Shown here in pieces: positions 48,303 to 56,559 of a stretch of DNA of 64,000 bases. This DNA is from Candidatus Dormiibacter inghamiae (lineage in GTDB: Bacteria; Chloroflexota; Dormibacteria; Dormibacterales; Dormibacteraceae). The stretch covers positions 19,649 to 83,648 of the forward strand of contig JAEKNQ010000025.1 in NCBI GenBank assembly GCA_016464825.1, written 5' to 3'. Both the position numbers and the translations under genes were made by a program. The notes below the pieces were generated by a model, which had not been told where the DNA came from, did not search any database, and was given only the letters and a program-made list of their open reading frames with translations. Position 1 is the stretch's first letter. Every line of letters starts with the position of its first letter.

Positions 48303-49433
48303 TCACTGGGCAGGAGGTAGCGACACCACCAGGGCGGCGGCCAGCAATACAGCGGCGAGCAAATAGGCTTCCAGCCGGCGCCGGCCCAAGGCGGCTACCG
48401 CCGCCGCCCCCGCGACTGCCGTCATCTTCAGAGCCATCGCCCAGCCGTAATTGTTCGGCAGGAACCTCACCAGCGGCAGGGCGTCGTGGAAGTAAGCCAG
48501 TAAGAGGCCGGTCGCCACAGCGATGCCGGCTGCCGGCGCGGCGAGTCGGCCGAAGCGGCGATCGGGAGCCAGGAGGAAGGCAACCAGTCCGCCGGCCCAG
48601 AGCGACATGGCTGCAACGTGGATGGCGTCTAGGGCTTGGCCAAGTACCGGCTGCCCTGACACGGCATGACCTGTGGTCCCGTCGATCAGCGCCACCACTG
48701 CGCCCAGGCCCAGAATCGGCCAGGGCGATTCCACCGCCAGCAGCGACCAAAGCAGGAGCGCGCCGCCGATACGTAGCGCGAGGAGTCGCCCAAAACCTGA
48801 GGCGAGTACGGAGAAGGCGGTGTCAGTGTCAAGCGAGAGGCTCACCAACTGTGCGAGCAGGCCCACCGGCTCGGCGGCCAGCAGCAGGCCGACACCCACC
48901 AGCACCAGCCGCCAGAGGCGCCGCTCTCGCCTGATCAGCGCGAGATAGGCGGCTCCGCCGAAGGCAAGTGCGTAGCCCGCGAAGTGAAGCCAGCGTCCCA
49001 GCGTCTGCAGCGCGAGCCCGAGCGGGGTGGTGGTGCCCAACTCGGCCCCGCTCAGCAGGCCCAGGTAGCGGTTCCCGCTGGCCTTGATCACGCTGAAAGA
49101 AAAGGCACCACGGGAGGGATGCGTATCGGCAGCCAGCACCTGCCAGCTCACGACGTACGTGCCAGGCTCGCTCGCCTCGACCGGTGCGATGAGCTGGATA
49201 CCCTTGGGGAGAGCCTGGCCGCCGACCTCTATGCCCGATGGCGCGTAGACGTGGATTCCGCGCCCTGCCGGCGACACGGTTTCACTGAAGCTGACAGTCA
49301 CTTCAGCAGGTGGGCTGCTGAGCAGTGCCCCGGCGGCGGGGTAGTTGCCGGTCGGCTGGGCGTGGGCCAGGACAGGACGAGGCGCGAGAGCACACATGGC
49401 GGCCACGGCCGCGACCAGCAGCCGGCGCGACAA
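48303..49433 (-). CDS. CopC-CopD fusion, copper homeostasis/uptake protein
   Basis: 376 residues. A signal peptide (LSRRLLVAAVAAMCALAPRPVLA) is followed by a CopC domain that opens with AHAQPTGNYPAAGALLSSPP, with a metal-site His after cleavage, and ends ADTHPSRGAFSFSV (the conserved D-x-H). Then come eight or so membrane helices of the CopD/YcnJ type. Relatives import or handle Cu(II). TTG 49433 is the only start that places the signal peptide at the N-terminus. It lies 20 bases after the MFS stop on the same strand. The cupredoxin at 8471 may be a client, but it is 40 kb away. Confidence 0.87.
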   Translation of the reverse strand: MSRRLLVAAVAAMCALAPRPVLAHAQPTGNYPAAGALLSSPPAEVTVSFSETVSPAGRGIHVYAPSGIEVGGQALPKGIQLIAPVEASEPGTYVVSWQVLAADTHPSRGAFSFSVIKASGNRYLGLLSGAELGTTTPLGLALQTLGRWLHFAGYALAFGGAAYLALIRRERRLWRLVLVGVGLLLAAEPVGLLAQLVSLSLDTDTAFSVLASGFGRLLALRIGGALLLWSLLAVESPWPILGLGAVVALIDGTTGHAVSGQPVLGQALDAIHVAAMSLWAGGLVAFLLAPDRRFGRLAAPAAGIAVATGLLLAYFHDALPLVRFLPNNYGWAMALKMTAVAGAAAVAALGRRRLEAYLLAAVLLAAALVVSLPPAQ

Positions 49434-49452
49434 GTTCAGTGTCCCGCGCCAC

Positions 49453-50733
49453 TCAGGAGAAGGCCGGCTGCTCGATTGGCGCCGGCAGGCCTTGCGGCTC
49501 CCACCTGCTTCGCGAGACCCGCAGCACCAGGCCTGCCGCCACGAGGCAGAGAAGGCCTGATGACATGAACGCCAGCTGATAATCGCCGAAGAACGTTCTG
49601 ACCGCCCCAGCGGCGAAGGCAGCTGAGGCAGCGCCGAGTTGGTGCGAGGCGAAGATCCAGCCATAGACAACCGGCATGTCACGCGGCCCGAAGACGCGCC
49701 GAGCGAGCTGGACAGTGGGCGGCACAGTGGCCACCCAATCCAGCCCGTAGAAGACAATGAACAGGACCAGGCCAAAGTACCGCGACCCCAACGCGTAAGG
49801 GAGGAAGAGAAGGGACAGCCCACGCAGCGCGTAGTACCAGAAGAGCAGCCTGCGCGAATCGAAGCGGTCTGTCAGGTAGCCGGAGGCCAGCGTGCCTATC
49901 ACATCGAAGACGCCGATGACGGCGAGGAGGCTCGCCGCTGTTACCTCAGCCAGTCCATGGTCCATGGAGGCAGGGATGAGGTGGGTGCCGATCAAACCGT
50001 TGGTGGAAGCTCCACAGATGAAGAAGCTCCCCGCGAGCAGCCAGAAATCGCGCGAACGGACACCGAGCCGCAGGCCGCGGAAAGCGTTGCGGATGGGGCC
50101 GCCGCTGACTGCCGGCCCGACTGGTTCGGCCTCCGTGCCCCCGTAAGGCAGAAGACCCATGTCCGCCGGTCGGTTGCGAAGGATCAGCGCAACGAGCGGA
50201 ACGACCGCGAAGGCGGCCACGCCGACGCAGATCGCTGACCATCTCCAGCCGACATTCTGCGCCAGCCAGCCCAGGAACGGCAGGAAGATCAGCTGCCCGG
50301 TGGCCCCGGCCGCGGTCAGCGCGCCCAGCACCAGACCCCGCCGCTTCACGAACCAGCGGCTGGCGACTGTGGCGGCGAGCACCGAGGCTATGGTCCCGGT
50401 GCCCAGCCCCACCACCAGGCCCCAGAGCAGATAGAGCTGCCAGGGCGCCGTCATGTAAACCGTCAGCAGCGAGCCCGTCGCCACCAGGGCGAGGGCGGCG
50501 ACCACCACTTTGCGCATACCGAAGCGCTCCATCAGGGCGGCCGCGAAGGGGCCCGTGAGGCCGAAGAGGATGAGGTTGATCGAGACGGCGCCGGAGATGA
50601 GCGCACGGCTCCAGCCGAACTCGCTCTCCAGGGGCACTATCAAGACGCCAGGAGTGGAGCGGAAGCCGGCTGCGCCCATCAGGGCGATGAAGGTGACTGC
50701 CGCAATCGCCCACGCGTAGTGGATCCGCCTCAT
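49453..50733 (-). CDS. MFS transporter, OFA/MCT-like
   Basis: 426 residues, 12 predicted helices. HYAWAIAAVTFIALMGAAGFRSTPGVLIVPLESEFGWSRA and the paired ASRWFVKRRGLVLGALTAAGATGQLI resemble the oxalate/formate antiporter and monocarboxylate branch. ATG 50733 with AGAGG 9 bases upstream is preferred over the longer frame to 50769. Substrate unknown; a small carboxylate is the family expectation. Confidence 0.85.
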   Translation of the reverse strand: MRRIHYAWAIAAVTFIALMGAAGFRSTPGVLIVPLESEFGWSRALISGAVSINLILFGLTGPFAAALMERFGMRKVVVAALALVATGSLLTVYMTAPWQLYLLWGLVVGLGTGTIASVLAATVASRWFVKRRGLVLGALTAAGATGQLIFLPFLGWLAQNVGWRWSAICVGVAAFAVVPLVALILRNRPADMGLLPYGGTEAEPVGPAVSGGPIRNAFRGLRLGVRSRDFWLLAGSFFICGASTNGLIGTHLIPASMDHGLAEVTAASLLAVIGVFDVIGTLASGYLTDRFDSRRLLFWYYALRGLSLLFLPYALGSRYFGLVLFIVFYGLDWVATVPPTVQLARRVFGPRDMPVVYGWIFASHQLGAASAAFAAGAVRTFFGDYQLAFMSSGLLCLVAAGLVLRVSRSRWEPQGLPAPIEQPAFS

Positions 50734-50837
50734 TCGGTCTGACCTCTGACGCACGAGAGCCGGGCACACCTCAGGCTGCCTGGTTCAGCGCAGGGATGGT
50801 TGCACTGGAGCCCGTCCTTTGCGTGCAACAGCTCGCG

Positions 50838-50909
50838 AGAGGTGCGGCCGGGAACTCGACCGAGAGATTGGGCGCCCAAGATCCGGACGGGCTTTTCGGC
50901 CGCACCTCT
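50838..50909. repeat. Short copy of a palindromic repeat element (72 bp)
   Basis: Perfect 13-base inverted ends: AGAGGTGCGGCCG (50838-50850) and CGGCCGCACCTCT (50897-50909). Inside is a second perfect palindrome, TTGGGCGCCCAA (50868-50879), with conserved single-stranded-looking blocks GGAAC, CCGAGAGA and AAGATCCG on either side, and GGGCTTTT before the right end. The same blocks occur in the same order at 9836-10013. It sits between the divergent MFS and VOC genes, in a gap that is otherwise featureless. Confidence 0.75.
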
Positions 50910-51016
50910 TGGAGTCACTGGGTGTTCAGAACCAGGACGCCAGACATACTTGTTCCGAGCTGCGTGGGACTGTTAGGCTCGTCAGGTAGCTTGCCGGAAC
51001 CACTTTGGAGGAAACC

Positions 51017-51787
51017 ATGCCTGAGCTCAGCGCCGAGCGCGCCAACACATTCATCTGGGCCGATCTGGCCTGCCCTGATCTGCCAGCCGCCCAGCGGTTC
51101 TACGGGGAGCTCTTCGGCTGGTCCGCCGAAACCAGTCCTGACCCGGCGGCAGGGGGCTACGGCTTCTTTCAGAAGCAGGGCGAGACTGTGGCAGGCTACG
51201 GCCCGGCGCAGCCCGGCCAGCCCACCGCCTGGTCGGTGTACGTGGGGACGGAGGACGCTGAAGCCACCGTCCAGAAGGTCCAGGCCGCGGGCGGCACCGT
51301 GGTGGTGCCACCGTTTGACGTTTTGGACCAGGGCCGGACGGCAGTCTGCCACGATCCGGAGGGAGCGTTTTTTGGGCTCTGGCAGCCAATCCGGATGGCC
51401 GGCACCGACGTGAGCGGCAAGCCGGGGACTATCTGCTGGCACGAGCTGCAAACGCGCGACTGGCGCGGAGCCGTGCGATTCTATCCCCAGGTCTTCGGCT
51501 GGGACCATCACGAAGGCTCCTACGGCGATGGCGTCTACGTGGAGTGGAAGCGGGGCGAGAGCAACGTTGGCGGCTGCTTTCCGATGCCTGCAGGAGTGCC
51601 CGCCGAAGTGCCTCCGTACTGGCTGATCTACGTCGCCGTCAGCGACTGCGACGCCAGCAGCGGCAGGGTTTCCGAGCTCGGCGGCCAGGTCATGGTCCAG
51701 CCCACCGATATCCCTGACACTGGCCGCTTCGCACTCTTCCAGGATCCGCAAGGAGCCGCCTGCGCCATGCTTCAACTCAAGCAGTAG
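51017..51787 (+). CDS. Two-domain VOC (glyoxalase-like) protein
   Basis: 256 residues with two vicinal-oxygen-chelate modules: TFIWADLACPDLPAAQRFYGELFGW (about 11-35) with ending VCHDPEGAFFGLWQP, and ICWHELQTRDWRGAVRFYPQVFGW (about 138-161) with ending FALFQDPQGAACAMLQL. Such proteins bind small molecules or catalyse metal-dependent reactions; the metal ligands are only partly visible, so catalysis is uncertain. ATG 51017 follows GGAGG by 5 bases. Its upstream region holds the short palindromic element. Confidence 0.87.
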   Translation: MPELSAERANTFIWADLACPDLPAAQRFYGELFGWSAETSPDPAAGGYGFFQKQGETVAGYGPAQPGQPTAWSVYVGTEDAEATVQKVQAAGGTVVVPPFDVLDQGRTAVCHDPEGAFFGLWQPIRMAGTDVSGKPGTICWHELQTRDWRGAVRFYPQVFGWDHHEGSYGDGVYVEWKRGESNVGGCFPMPAGVPAEVPPYWLIYVAVSDCDASSGRVSELGGQVMVQPTDIPDTGRFALFQDPQGAACAMLQLKQ

Positions 51788-51839
51788 GCTGGTCGCCCTT
51801 CGGCACCATCCGGTGCCGCCGATCCTGTAGGTTCCGGCT

Positions 51840-52523
51840 GTGACGTCACGCGCCGGTGAGAGAGCTGTGAAGGCGGACGCCGGGCCTGAATACCACCGGG
51901 AGCCTACCTGGCCGGCAGCCTTGGCGGTTGTCGTGGCGCTGGTCCTGCAGCTGGCGCTGCCGGAGAAACTTGTCTATGGACCACGTTGGCTCATACCGGT
52001 GCTGGAGGGCGTCCTGCTCCTGCCCCTGCTGATCAGCTCCCGCTACAGGCATCACCGCGAGTCGGCTCTCGCCCGCCTGCTCTCGCTGACGCTCACAGCT
52101 GTGATCAGCTTGGCCAACCTCTACTCCCTCATCCAGCTGGCGTACTACTTGATCCACGGGGGCAAGGCTGCCGGTCAGGAGCTGATCCTTTCGTCCATTC
52201 TGATCTGGCTGACCAACGTCATCATCTTCGGTCTGTGGTACTGGGAGATCGATCGGGGCGGACCGGGCGCGCGGACCCGTGAGGTCCTGCAGCCGCCCGA
52301 GTTCCTCTATCCGCAAATGATCAACCCGGACGTGACCGGCAAGGGCTGGCGGCCGGCGTTCCTCGACTATATGTACGTCTCTCTCACCAACGCCACCGCC
52401 TTCAGCCCCACCGACACCATGCCGCTCTCGCAGCGCGTCAAGAGCCTGATGGGCATCCAGGCGTTGGCTTCCCTGATCACCGTGGCGCTGGTCGGCGCCA
52501 GGGCTGTGAACATCCTCAGCTGA
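51840..52523 (+). CDS. DUF1345-like membrane protein
   Basis: 227 residues with about five hydrophobic segments (AALAVVVALVLQLALP, LIPVLEGVLLLPLLI, LTLTAVISLANLYSLIQLAYYL, LILSSILIWLTNVIIFGLWYW, and a last one at the C-terminus). The C-terminal DYMYVSLTNATAFSPTDTMPLSQRVKSLMGIQALASLITVALV resembles DUF1345 proteins, which have a pore-like conserved segment. Function unknown. ATG/GTG 51840 with weak upstream signals. Confidence 0.75.
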   Translation: MTSRAGERAVKADAGPEYHREPTWPAALAVVVALVLQLALPEKLVYGPRWLIPVLEGVLLLPLLISSRYRHHRESALARLLSLTLTAVISLANLYSLIQLAYYLIHGGKAAGQELILSSILIWLTNVIIFGLWYWEIDRGGPGARTREVLQPPEFLYPQMINPDVTGKGWRPAFLDYMYVSLTNATAFSPTDTMPLSQRVKSLMGIQALASLITVALVGARAVNILS

Positions 52524-52525
52524 CA

Positions 52526-52549
52526 CGACCGACCACCGGTGGTCGGTCG
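52526..52549. terminator. Perfect 24-bp palindrome after the membrane-protein gene
   Basis: CGACCGACCACC is followed immediately by its exact reverse complement, two bases after the stop at 52523. GGTCGGTCG occurs again near 52670. Could form a strong hairpin or cruciform and end transcription; no U-tract follows. The gap 52524-52754 also carries the hairpin at 52737-52752 and nothing else recognised. Confidence 0.5.
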
Positions 52550-52736
52550 GTTATGCCGATCGGGTGCGCACCGTCCCCTTGGTCGACTGGACGTCCGGCC
52601 GGCGCGGGAGGCCCCAAGACGCTCGCAGCTTATCAGGGTGGCCGGTCGCCTGATCGACGAGCTCGGCTGGTCGGTCGTGTCAAGTGGCTGGCCTTGCCAG
52701 TCACCATCCTGGCGTCCACCCGCAGCCACCGCACGA

Positions 52737-52752
52737 CTCCGGCCTTACGGCC
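52737..52752 (-). terminator. Hairpin after the lipoprotein gene
   Basis: CCGGCC-TTAC-GGCCGG forms a perfect 6-base stem directly after the lipoprotein stop on the minus strand. A short stem without a U-tract. Confidence 0.4.
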
Positions 52753-52754
52753 GG

Positions 52755-53792
52755 TCAGTCGTCCCAGATCGCGTTGTGGACCTCGGCCTTGATGAAGTAC
52801 TGGCTGGTGTTGTGCGCGTTCAGGTAGCCGAGCAGAACTCCCGTCGGTATCTCGCAGGATGCGGTTGTGCTCTGACCGTTGCCGACCGGCGGTACGTCCG
52901 CGACGCAGGAGGCGAACTCGTCATTCCCGCTCCCCTCGAAGTGGATCTTCAGCGTGGACTTGGTTCCCGCCCGCTGAGGTCCATTCTGGTTCGACAGATT
53001 GAAGCCCTCCCGACAGGTGGCGTTGCTGCTGCTGCATTGCGGCAGCGCGGCTCTACCCGAACTCACGTAGCGAGCGGGCAGCGTGGCCGGAATGCTGGGA
53101 TCCAGTACATCGGCGCTGGGATCCTGGACGGTGATTGAATCGTCGTAAGCGACTGCTGCAGTGAAGCTTTCCCAGTCAGCGGCCGAAAGCTTATCCACCC
53201 GCACCAACCGAGCAGGGCTGGTTTGAGTGACGTACAGCGTGCCGGGCTGGGGTGTGCTCAGCGGAAGCGCCTTAGCCTGAGTGCCGGGCACGCTGGTGAC
53301 CTTGCCCTTGCTCAGATTCTTGGGCCGCAGTCTGTATTGACTGGCAAATTCGTGGGGCAGCAAGGACTTGAAAGCGCCGGCCTCGCTGCCGGTGACGAGC
53401 TTGGTCCAGTAACCGTTCAGGACCTTGGCCTCCGGACCGTGGCCAGCCTGCCGCCAGTAGTCAGCGCTTGCCTTGACGAAGACCGGGCTGCCGGTGCTGG
53501 CGATGAGCTCGATGGGTCCGTTGTCAGCGGTGAGCGTCGCGTGGAATCCTTGGCCCTGCAGGTCGATGCTCCCGCCGGTGACGTTGCCGAAGGCAGTCGA
53601 GTGGCCGGCAACCTCAGTCAGCCGGATCCCCTTGGCCCTGTCGTAGCCGTTGATGGCTTCAGTGAAGTACTGCGAGGCGGGCTTGTCAGGCGGGGGCGTC
53701 GGTTTATGCTGGCCGATCGGCAGGCCGGGTAGGACGCAGGCGCTCAGGCAGACGGCCAGAACGGAGAGCAGCACACCGAACCGAGCCCACAT
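52755..53792 (-). CDS. Probable LppX/LprG-like lipoprotein
   Basis: 345 residues. The signal peptide MWARFGVLLSVLAVCLSAC ends in a lipobox with the lipidated Cys. The next part (GGSIDLQGQGFHATLTADNGPIELIAS, FVKASADYWRQAG, NGYWTKLVTG) resembles the LppX/LprAFG-type lipid-binding beta sheet of actinobacterial lipoproteins. The C-terminal third contains four further cysteines (LPQCSSSNATCREG, ASCVAD, ASCEIP) that may form disulfides. ATG 53792 with GGGAG upstream is chosen; the frame open to 53942 has no signal peptide. Lipid or glycolipid transport is an inference. Confidence 0.72.
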   Translation of the reverse strand: MWARFGVLLSVLAVCLSACVLPGLPIGQHKPTPPPDKPASQYFTEAINGYDRAKGIRLTEVAGHSTAFGNVTGGSIDLQGQGFHATLTADNGPIELIASTGSPVFVKASADYWRQAGHGPEAKVLNGYWTKLVTGSEAGAFKSLLPHEFASQYRLRPKNLSKGKVTSVPGTQAKALPLSTPQPGTLYVTQTSPARLVRVDKLSAADWESFTAAVAYDDSITVQDPSADVLDPSIPATLPARYVSSGRAALPQCSSSNATCREGFNLSNQNGPQRAGTKSTLKIHFEGSGNDEFASCVADVPPVGNGQSTTASCEIPTGVLLGYLNAHNTSQYFIKAEVHNAIWDD

Positions 53793-53882
53793 CGGCTCCC
53801 AGGGTAGCGGCGTCAGAGGCCCGACGCCGAGGCCGCACCAGGCCGCTCTAGGCTGTACCTTCAGCGCAAGTGAGGTGAGGCT

Positions 53883-55754
53883 TTGGACAAAGAGGTAGCC
53901 GTCCAGCAGCACGGCAGCACGCCCGGGGACCTGCGTTTCCATGTGCGTTCCAGGCGCTCGAAGCTGCCTCGCACCCTCGGCGCCCCTGCCCTCTTCTCCG
54001 CCTGCTACGGCAACGTCGGCTCCAGCATCTACTACGGCCTAGGCGTCACCGCCGCCTTCGCACTCGGCCTGACGCCCCTGGCGCTGATCCTGGCCGGTTT
54101 CATCTTCGTGACGACGGCCCTCAACTACGCGGAAGGCACTACAGCGATTCCTCACGCCGGCGGGTCCTCCAGCTTTGCCCGGCGCGCTTTCAACACGCCC
54201 GTGGGCTTCATCGTCGGCTGGATCCAGCTGCTCAACTACACGGCCACAGTGGCTATCTCCTCCTACTTCGCCATCGGCTATCTCGGCGTCTTCGGCCAGT
54301 ACCTGGCGTTCTTCAAGCACATCAGTGACCCCACCTGGCACTCGCTGGCCGCCGTGGCTCTAACCGGCTGCTTGGTGGTCGTGAATGTCATAGGCATTCA
54401 GGAATCGAGCGTGATGAACTTGATCCTTTCCCTGCTGGACCTGGGGACGCAACTGGTCCTCGTAATTCTGGGCGTGGTGCTGCTCCTCAACCTCTCCACT
54501 GTCATCCACAACATCCACTGGGGAGTCGCGCCAACCTGGGGCCACTTTCTGTCCAGCATCTCCATCGCTATGGTCACCTACACAGGCATCGAAACCATCT
54601 CCAACATGTCGGAGGAGGCGAAGAACCCGAGCAAGGCAGTACCGCGGGCGACCTATGCGGTCATCGTCGCCGTCCTCTTCGTCTCCGCCTTTCTACCGAC
54701 CATCGGCATGAGCGTCTTTCCAGTGCACATGGACGCTCACGGAGCCTTCAGCACCGAGCTGGCGACCACCTGGAAGGGCGATCCGGTGGCCGGCATCGTC
54801 ACCTTCTTCCAACCTCCTGCGCTGGCTTTCTGGGCAGGCATCTGGGTGGCCATCCTGGCCTTCACGATTCTGGTCATCGCCACCAACGCGGGCTTGATAG
54901 GCATCTCGCGACTGAGCTACTCGCTGGCCACCAACGAGATGTTTCCCTCAGCCTTCGGCAAGCTGCACACGCGCTTCAAGACCCCCTACGTCTCAGTCAT
55001 CGTCTTCGGCGTCGCGGCCGCCCTCCTCATCCTGCCGGCGCAGATCGACCTCATGGCGGCTGTCTACTCGCTGGCCGCCACCTTCGCGTTTGCGGTGGCG
55101 CACTTGGCTGTGATGCGCCTCCGCTTCGTCGAGCCGTTCCTCCGCCGTCCCTACCGGATGCCTTTCAACATCCCGTTTGGTCGCTCCAGCATCCCCGTGC
55201 TGTCGATCCTGGGAGCGGTTGCCATCGGGTCGGTCTTCACCCAGCTGCTACTCGAGAACGTCGGCAACTCGACCTTCATCTATGTCGCCTGGCTGGTGGC
55301 TGGCGGACTGAGTTATGTGGCCTACCAAAAGGTCCACCAGCGGCCGATTTGGGAACCGCTCGCCTCTCCGCCGAGGGCTGCCCGGCGGGTGGCCTTCGTA
55401 GCGCTCGCCGCCGCTCCCCGGCCGATCGAGCGCGTCCACGTCGGTCATCGTCACGTGCGCGTGCACGACACCAGCGGGCAGCTGCCGCTGGGCACGCACC
55501 ACAGGCTTCGCTACTTCGATCCGGACAGCCACAGGCTGGGTAGGACCGCCTATCGGGGGCTGGTGCTCGCGATCGCGGCGGTTTTCGCTGTGCTTGCGCT
55601 CGCCTTTGATCTCTCGTCCTACGACCCCTTCGGGCCAGGCCTGGGCTGGTCACCTGGCGTCCTCCTCGTCATCGGCCTGTCGGCTTACCTGCTCTACCGC
55701 GGCCGGGGCGAATCACACAGGACCCCACCACCTCCCGGCGACCTGGAGTTCTAG
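53883..55754 (+). CDS. APC-superfamily amino acid/amine permease with C-terminal extension
   Basis: 623 residues. About 12 helices, beginning SACYGNVGSSIYYGLGVTAAFALGLTPLALILAGF, with the consensus GSSSFARRAFNTPVGFIVGWIQLLNYTATVAISSYF and YTGIETISNMSEEAKNPSKAVPRAT. After a first hydrophobic domain (to about 480) comes a hydrophilic segment (about 490-560, RPIERVHVGHRHVRVHD and more) and two further helices at the end, which is unusual for the family. TTG 53883 lies after GAGGTGAGG. The SDR, ALDH and aminotransferase genes to the right are convergent with it, so co-regulation is possible but not shown. Confidence 0.88.
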   Translation: MDKEVAVQQHGSTPGDLRFHVRSRRSKLPRTLGAPALFSACYGNVGSSIYYGLGVTAAFALGLTPLALILAGFIFVTTALNYAEGTTAIPHAGGSSSFARRAFNTPVGFIVGWIQLLNYTATVAISSYFAIGYLGVFGQYLAFFKHISDPTWHSLAAVALTGCLVVVNVIGIQESSVMNLILSLLDLGTQLVLVILGVVLLLNLSTVIHNIHWGVAPTWGHFLSSISIAMVTYTGIETISNMSEEAKNPSKAVPRATYAVIVAVLFVSAFLPTIGMSVFPVHMDAHGAFSTELATTWKGDPVAGIVTFFQPPALAFWAGIWVAILAFTILVIATNAGLIGISRLSYSLATNEMFPSAFGKLHTRFKTPYVSVIVFGVAAALLILPAQIDLMAAVYSLAATFAFAVAHLAVMRLRFVEPFLRRPYRMPFNIPFGRSSIPVLSILGAVAIGSVFTQLLLENVGNSTFIYVAWLVAGGLSYVAYQKVHQRPIWEPLASPPRAARRVAFVALAAAPRPIERVHVGHRHVRVHDTSGQLPLGTHHRLRYFDPDSHRLGRTAYRGLVLAIAAVFAVLALAFDLSSYDPFGPGLGWSPGVLLVIGLSAYLLYRGRGESHRTPPPPGDLEF

Positions 55755-55758
55755 GACA

Positions 55759-56538
55759 CTAGCCTGGCTGGGACCGTTCGGGCGGCTGGTGGTCCAGCGC
55801 TGGCGGCCGGCCCTGGGCACCCATGCCCCCGTCGACCTGGATCACCTGGCCTGTGATGTAGGAAGCGTCGTCGGAGGCGAGGAACGCCACAGCGGCGGCG
55901 ATGTCGGCCGGCTGGCCGGCCCTGCCGAGCGGCGAGAGGTCGCCCTTGGGACTGTAGCTCTCAGTCTGCACGATGCTGGGAGCGACAGCGTTGACCCGAA
56001 TTCCCAGCGGCCCCAGATCGAGGGCTGTGGTGCGGGTGAACGCTTCGATTCCGCCCTTGGAGGCGTCGTAGGCCGCCATCTGGCGATGCGACCGAGTGCC
56101 GCCCCAGGAGCTCATGTTCACTATGCTGCCTCGCACGCCGGTCCGAGCCATGTGGCGAGCGGCTCGCAAGGTGGTGAGGTAGACGCTCTTCAGGTTGGTC
56201 CGGATCACTTTGTCCCAGTGCTCCTCGTCCAGGTCGAGGAAGTAGCAGACGGGGGTCGCCCAGCCGGCGTTGTTGACCAGGATGTCGAGCGTTCCGTAGC
56301 TGTTGAGCGCTGTCTCGAGCAGTCGGTCAGCGGTCTCGGGGAGACCGATATCGCCCGCCACGGCCACCACCTGTGCCCCACCCTGGCGAAGCTCATCGGC
56401 GACAGCTTCGACCTCGTTCTGCTCCAGCGCCGTCAGGACCAACCGGCAGCCCTCCCGGGCCAAGCGCCGGGCGATACCCTTGCCGATCCCTCGGCCGGCG
56501 CCGGTGACGATGGCCACCTTCCCCTCCAGGCCTGTCAC
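55759..56538 (-). CDS. Short-chain dehydrogenase/reductase (FabG-like)
   Basis: 259 residues, a classical SDR. Cofactor loop VAIVTGAGRGIGKGIARRLA, NNAGWATPV, catalytic Ser in NMSSWGGTRSHRQM and YxxxK in AYDASKGGIEAF, and the SDR C-terminal EDGG-like VIQVDGGMGAQG. Last gene of a leftward cluster with ALDH and aminotransferase, after a gap of 21 bases. Substrate unknown; a hydroxy acid or alcohol from the same catabolic route would fit. Confidence 0.9.
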   Translation of the reverse strand: MTGLEGKVAIVTGAGRGIGKGIARRLAREGCRLVLTALEQNEVEAVADELRQGGAQVVAVAGDIGLPETADRLLETALNSYGTLDILVNNAGWATPVCYFLDLDEEHWDKVIRTNLKSVYLTTLRAARHMARTGVRGSIVNMSSWGGTRSHRQMAAYDASKGGIEAFTRTTALDLGPLGIRVNAVAPSIVQTESYSPKGDLSPLGRAGQPADIAAAVAFLASDDASYITGQVIQVDGGMGAQGRPPALDHQPPERSQPG

Positions 56539-56559
56539 GTCAAATTGCTCCTTCCTCTG

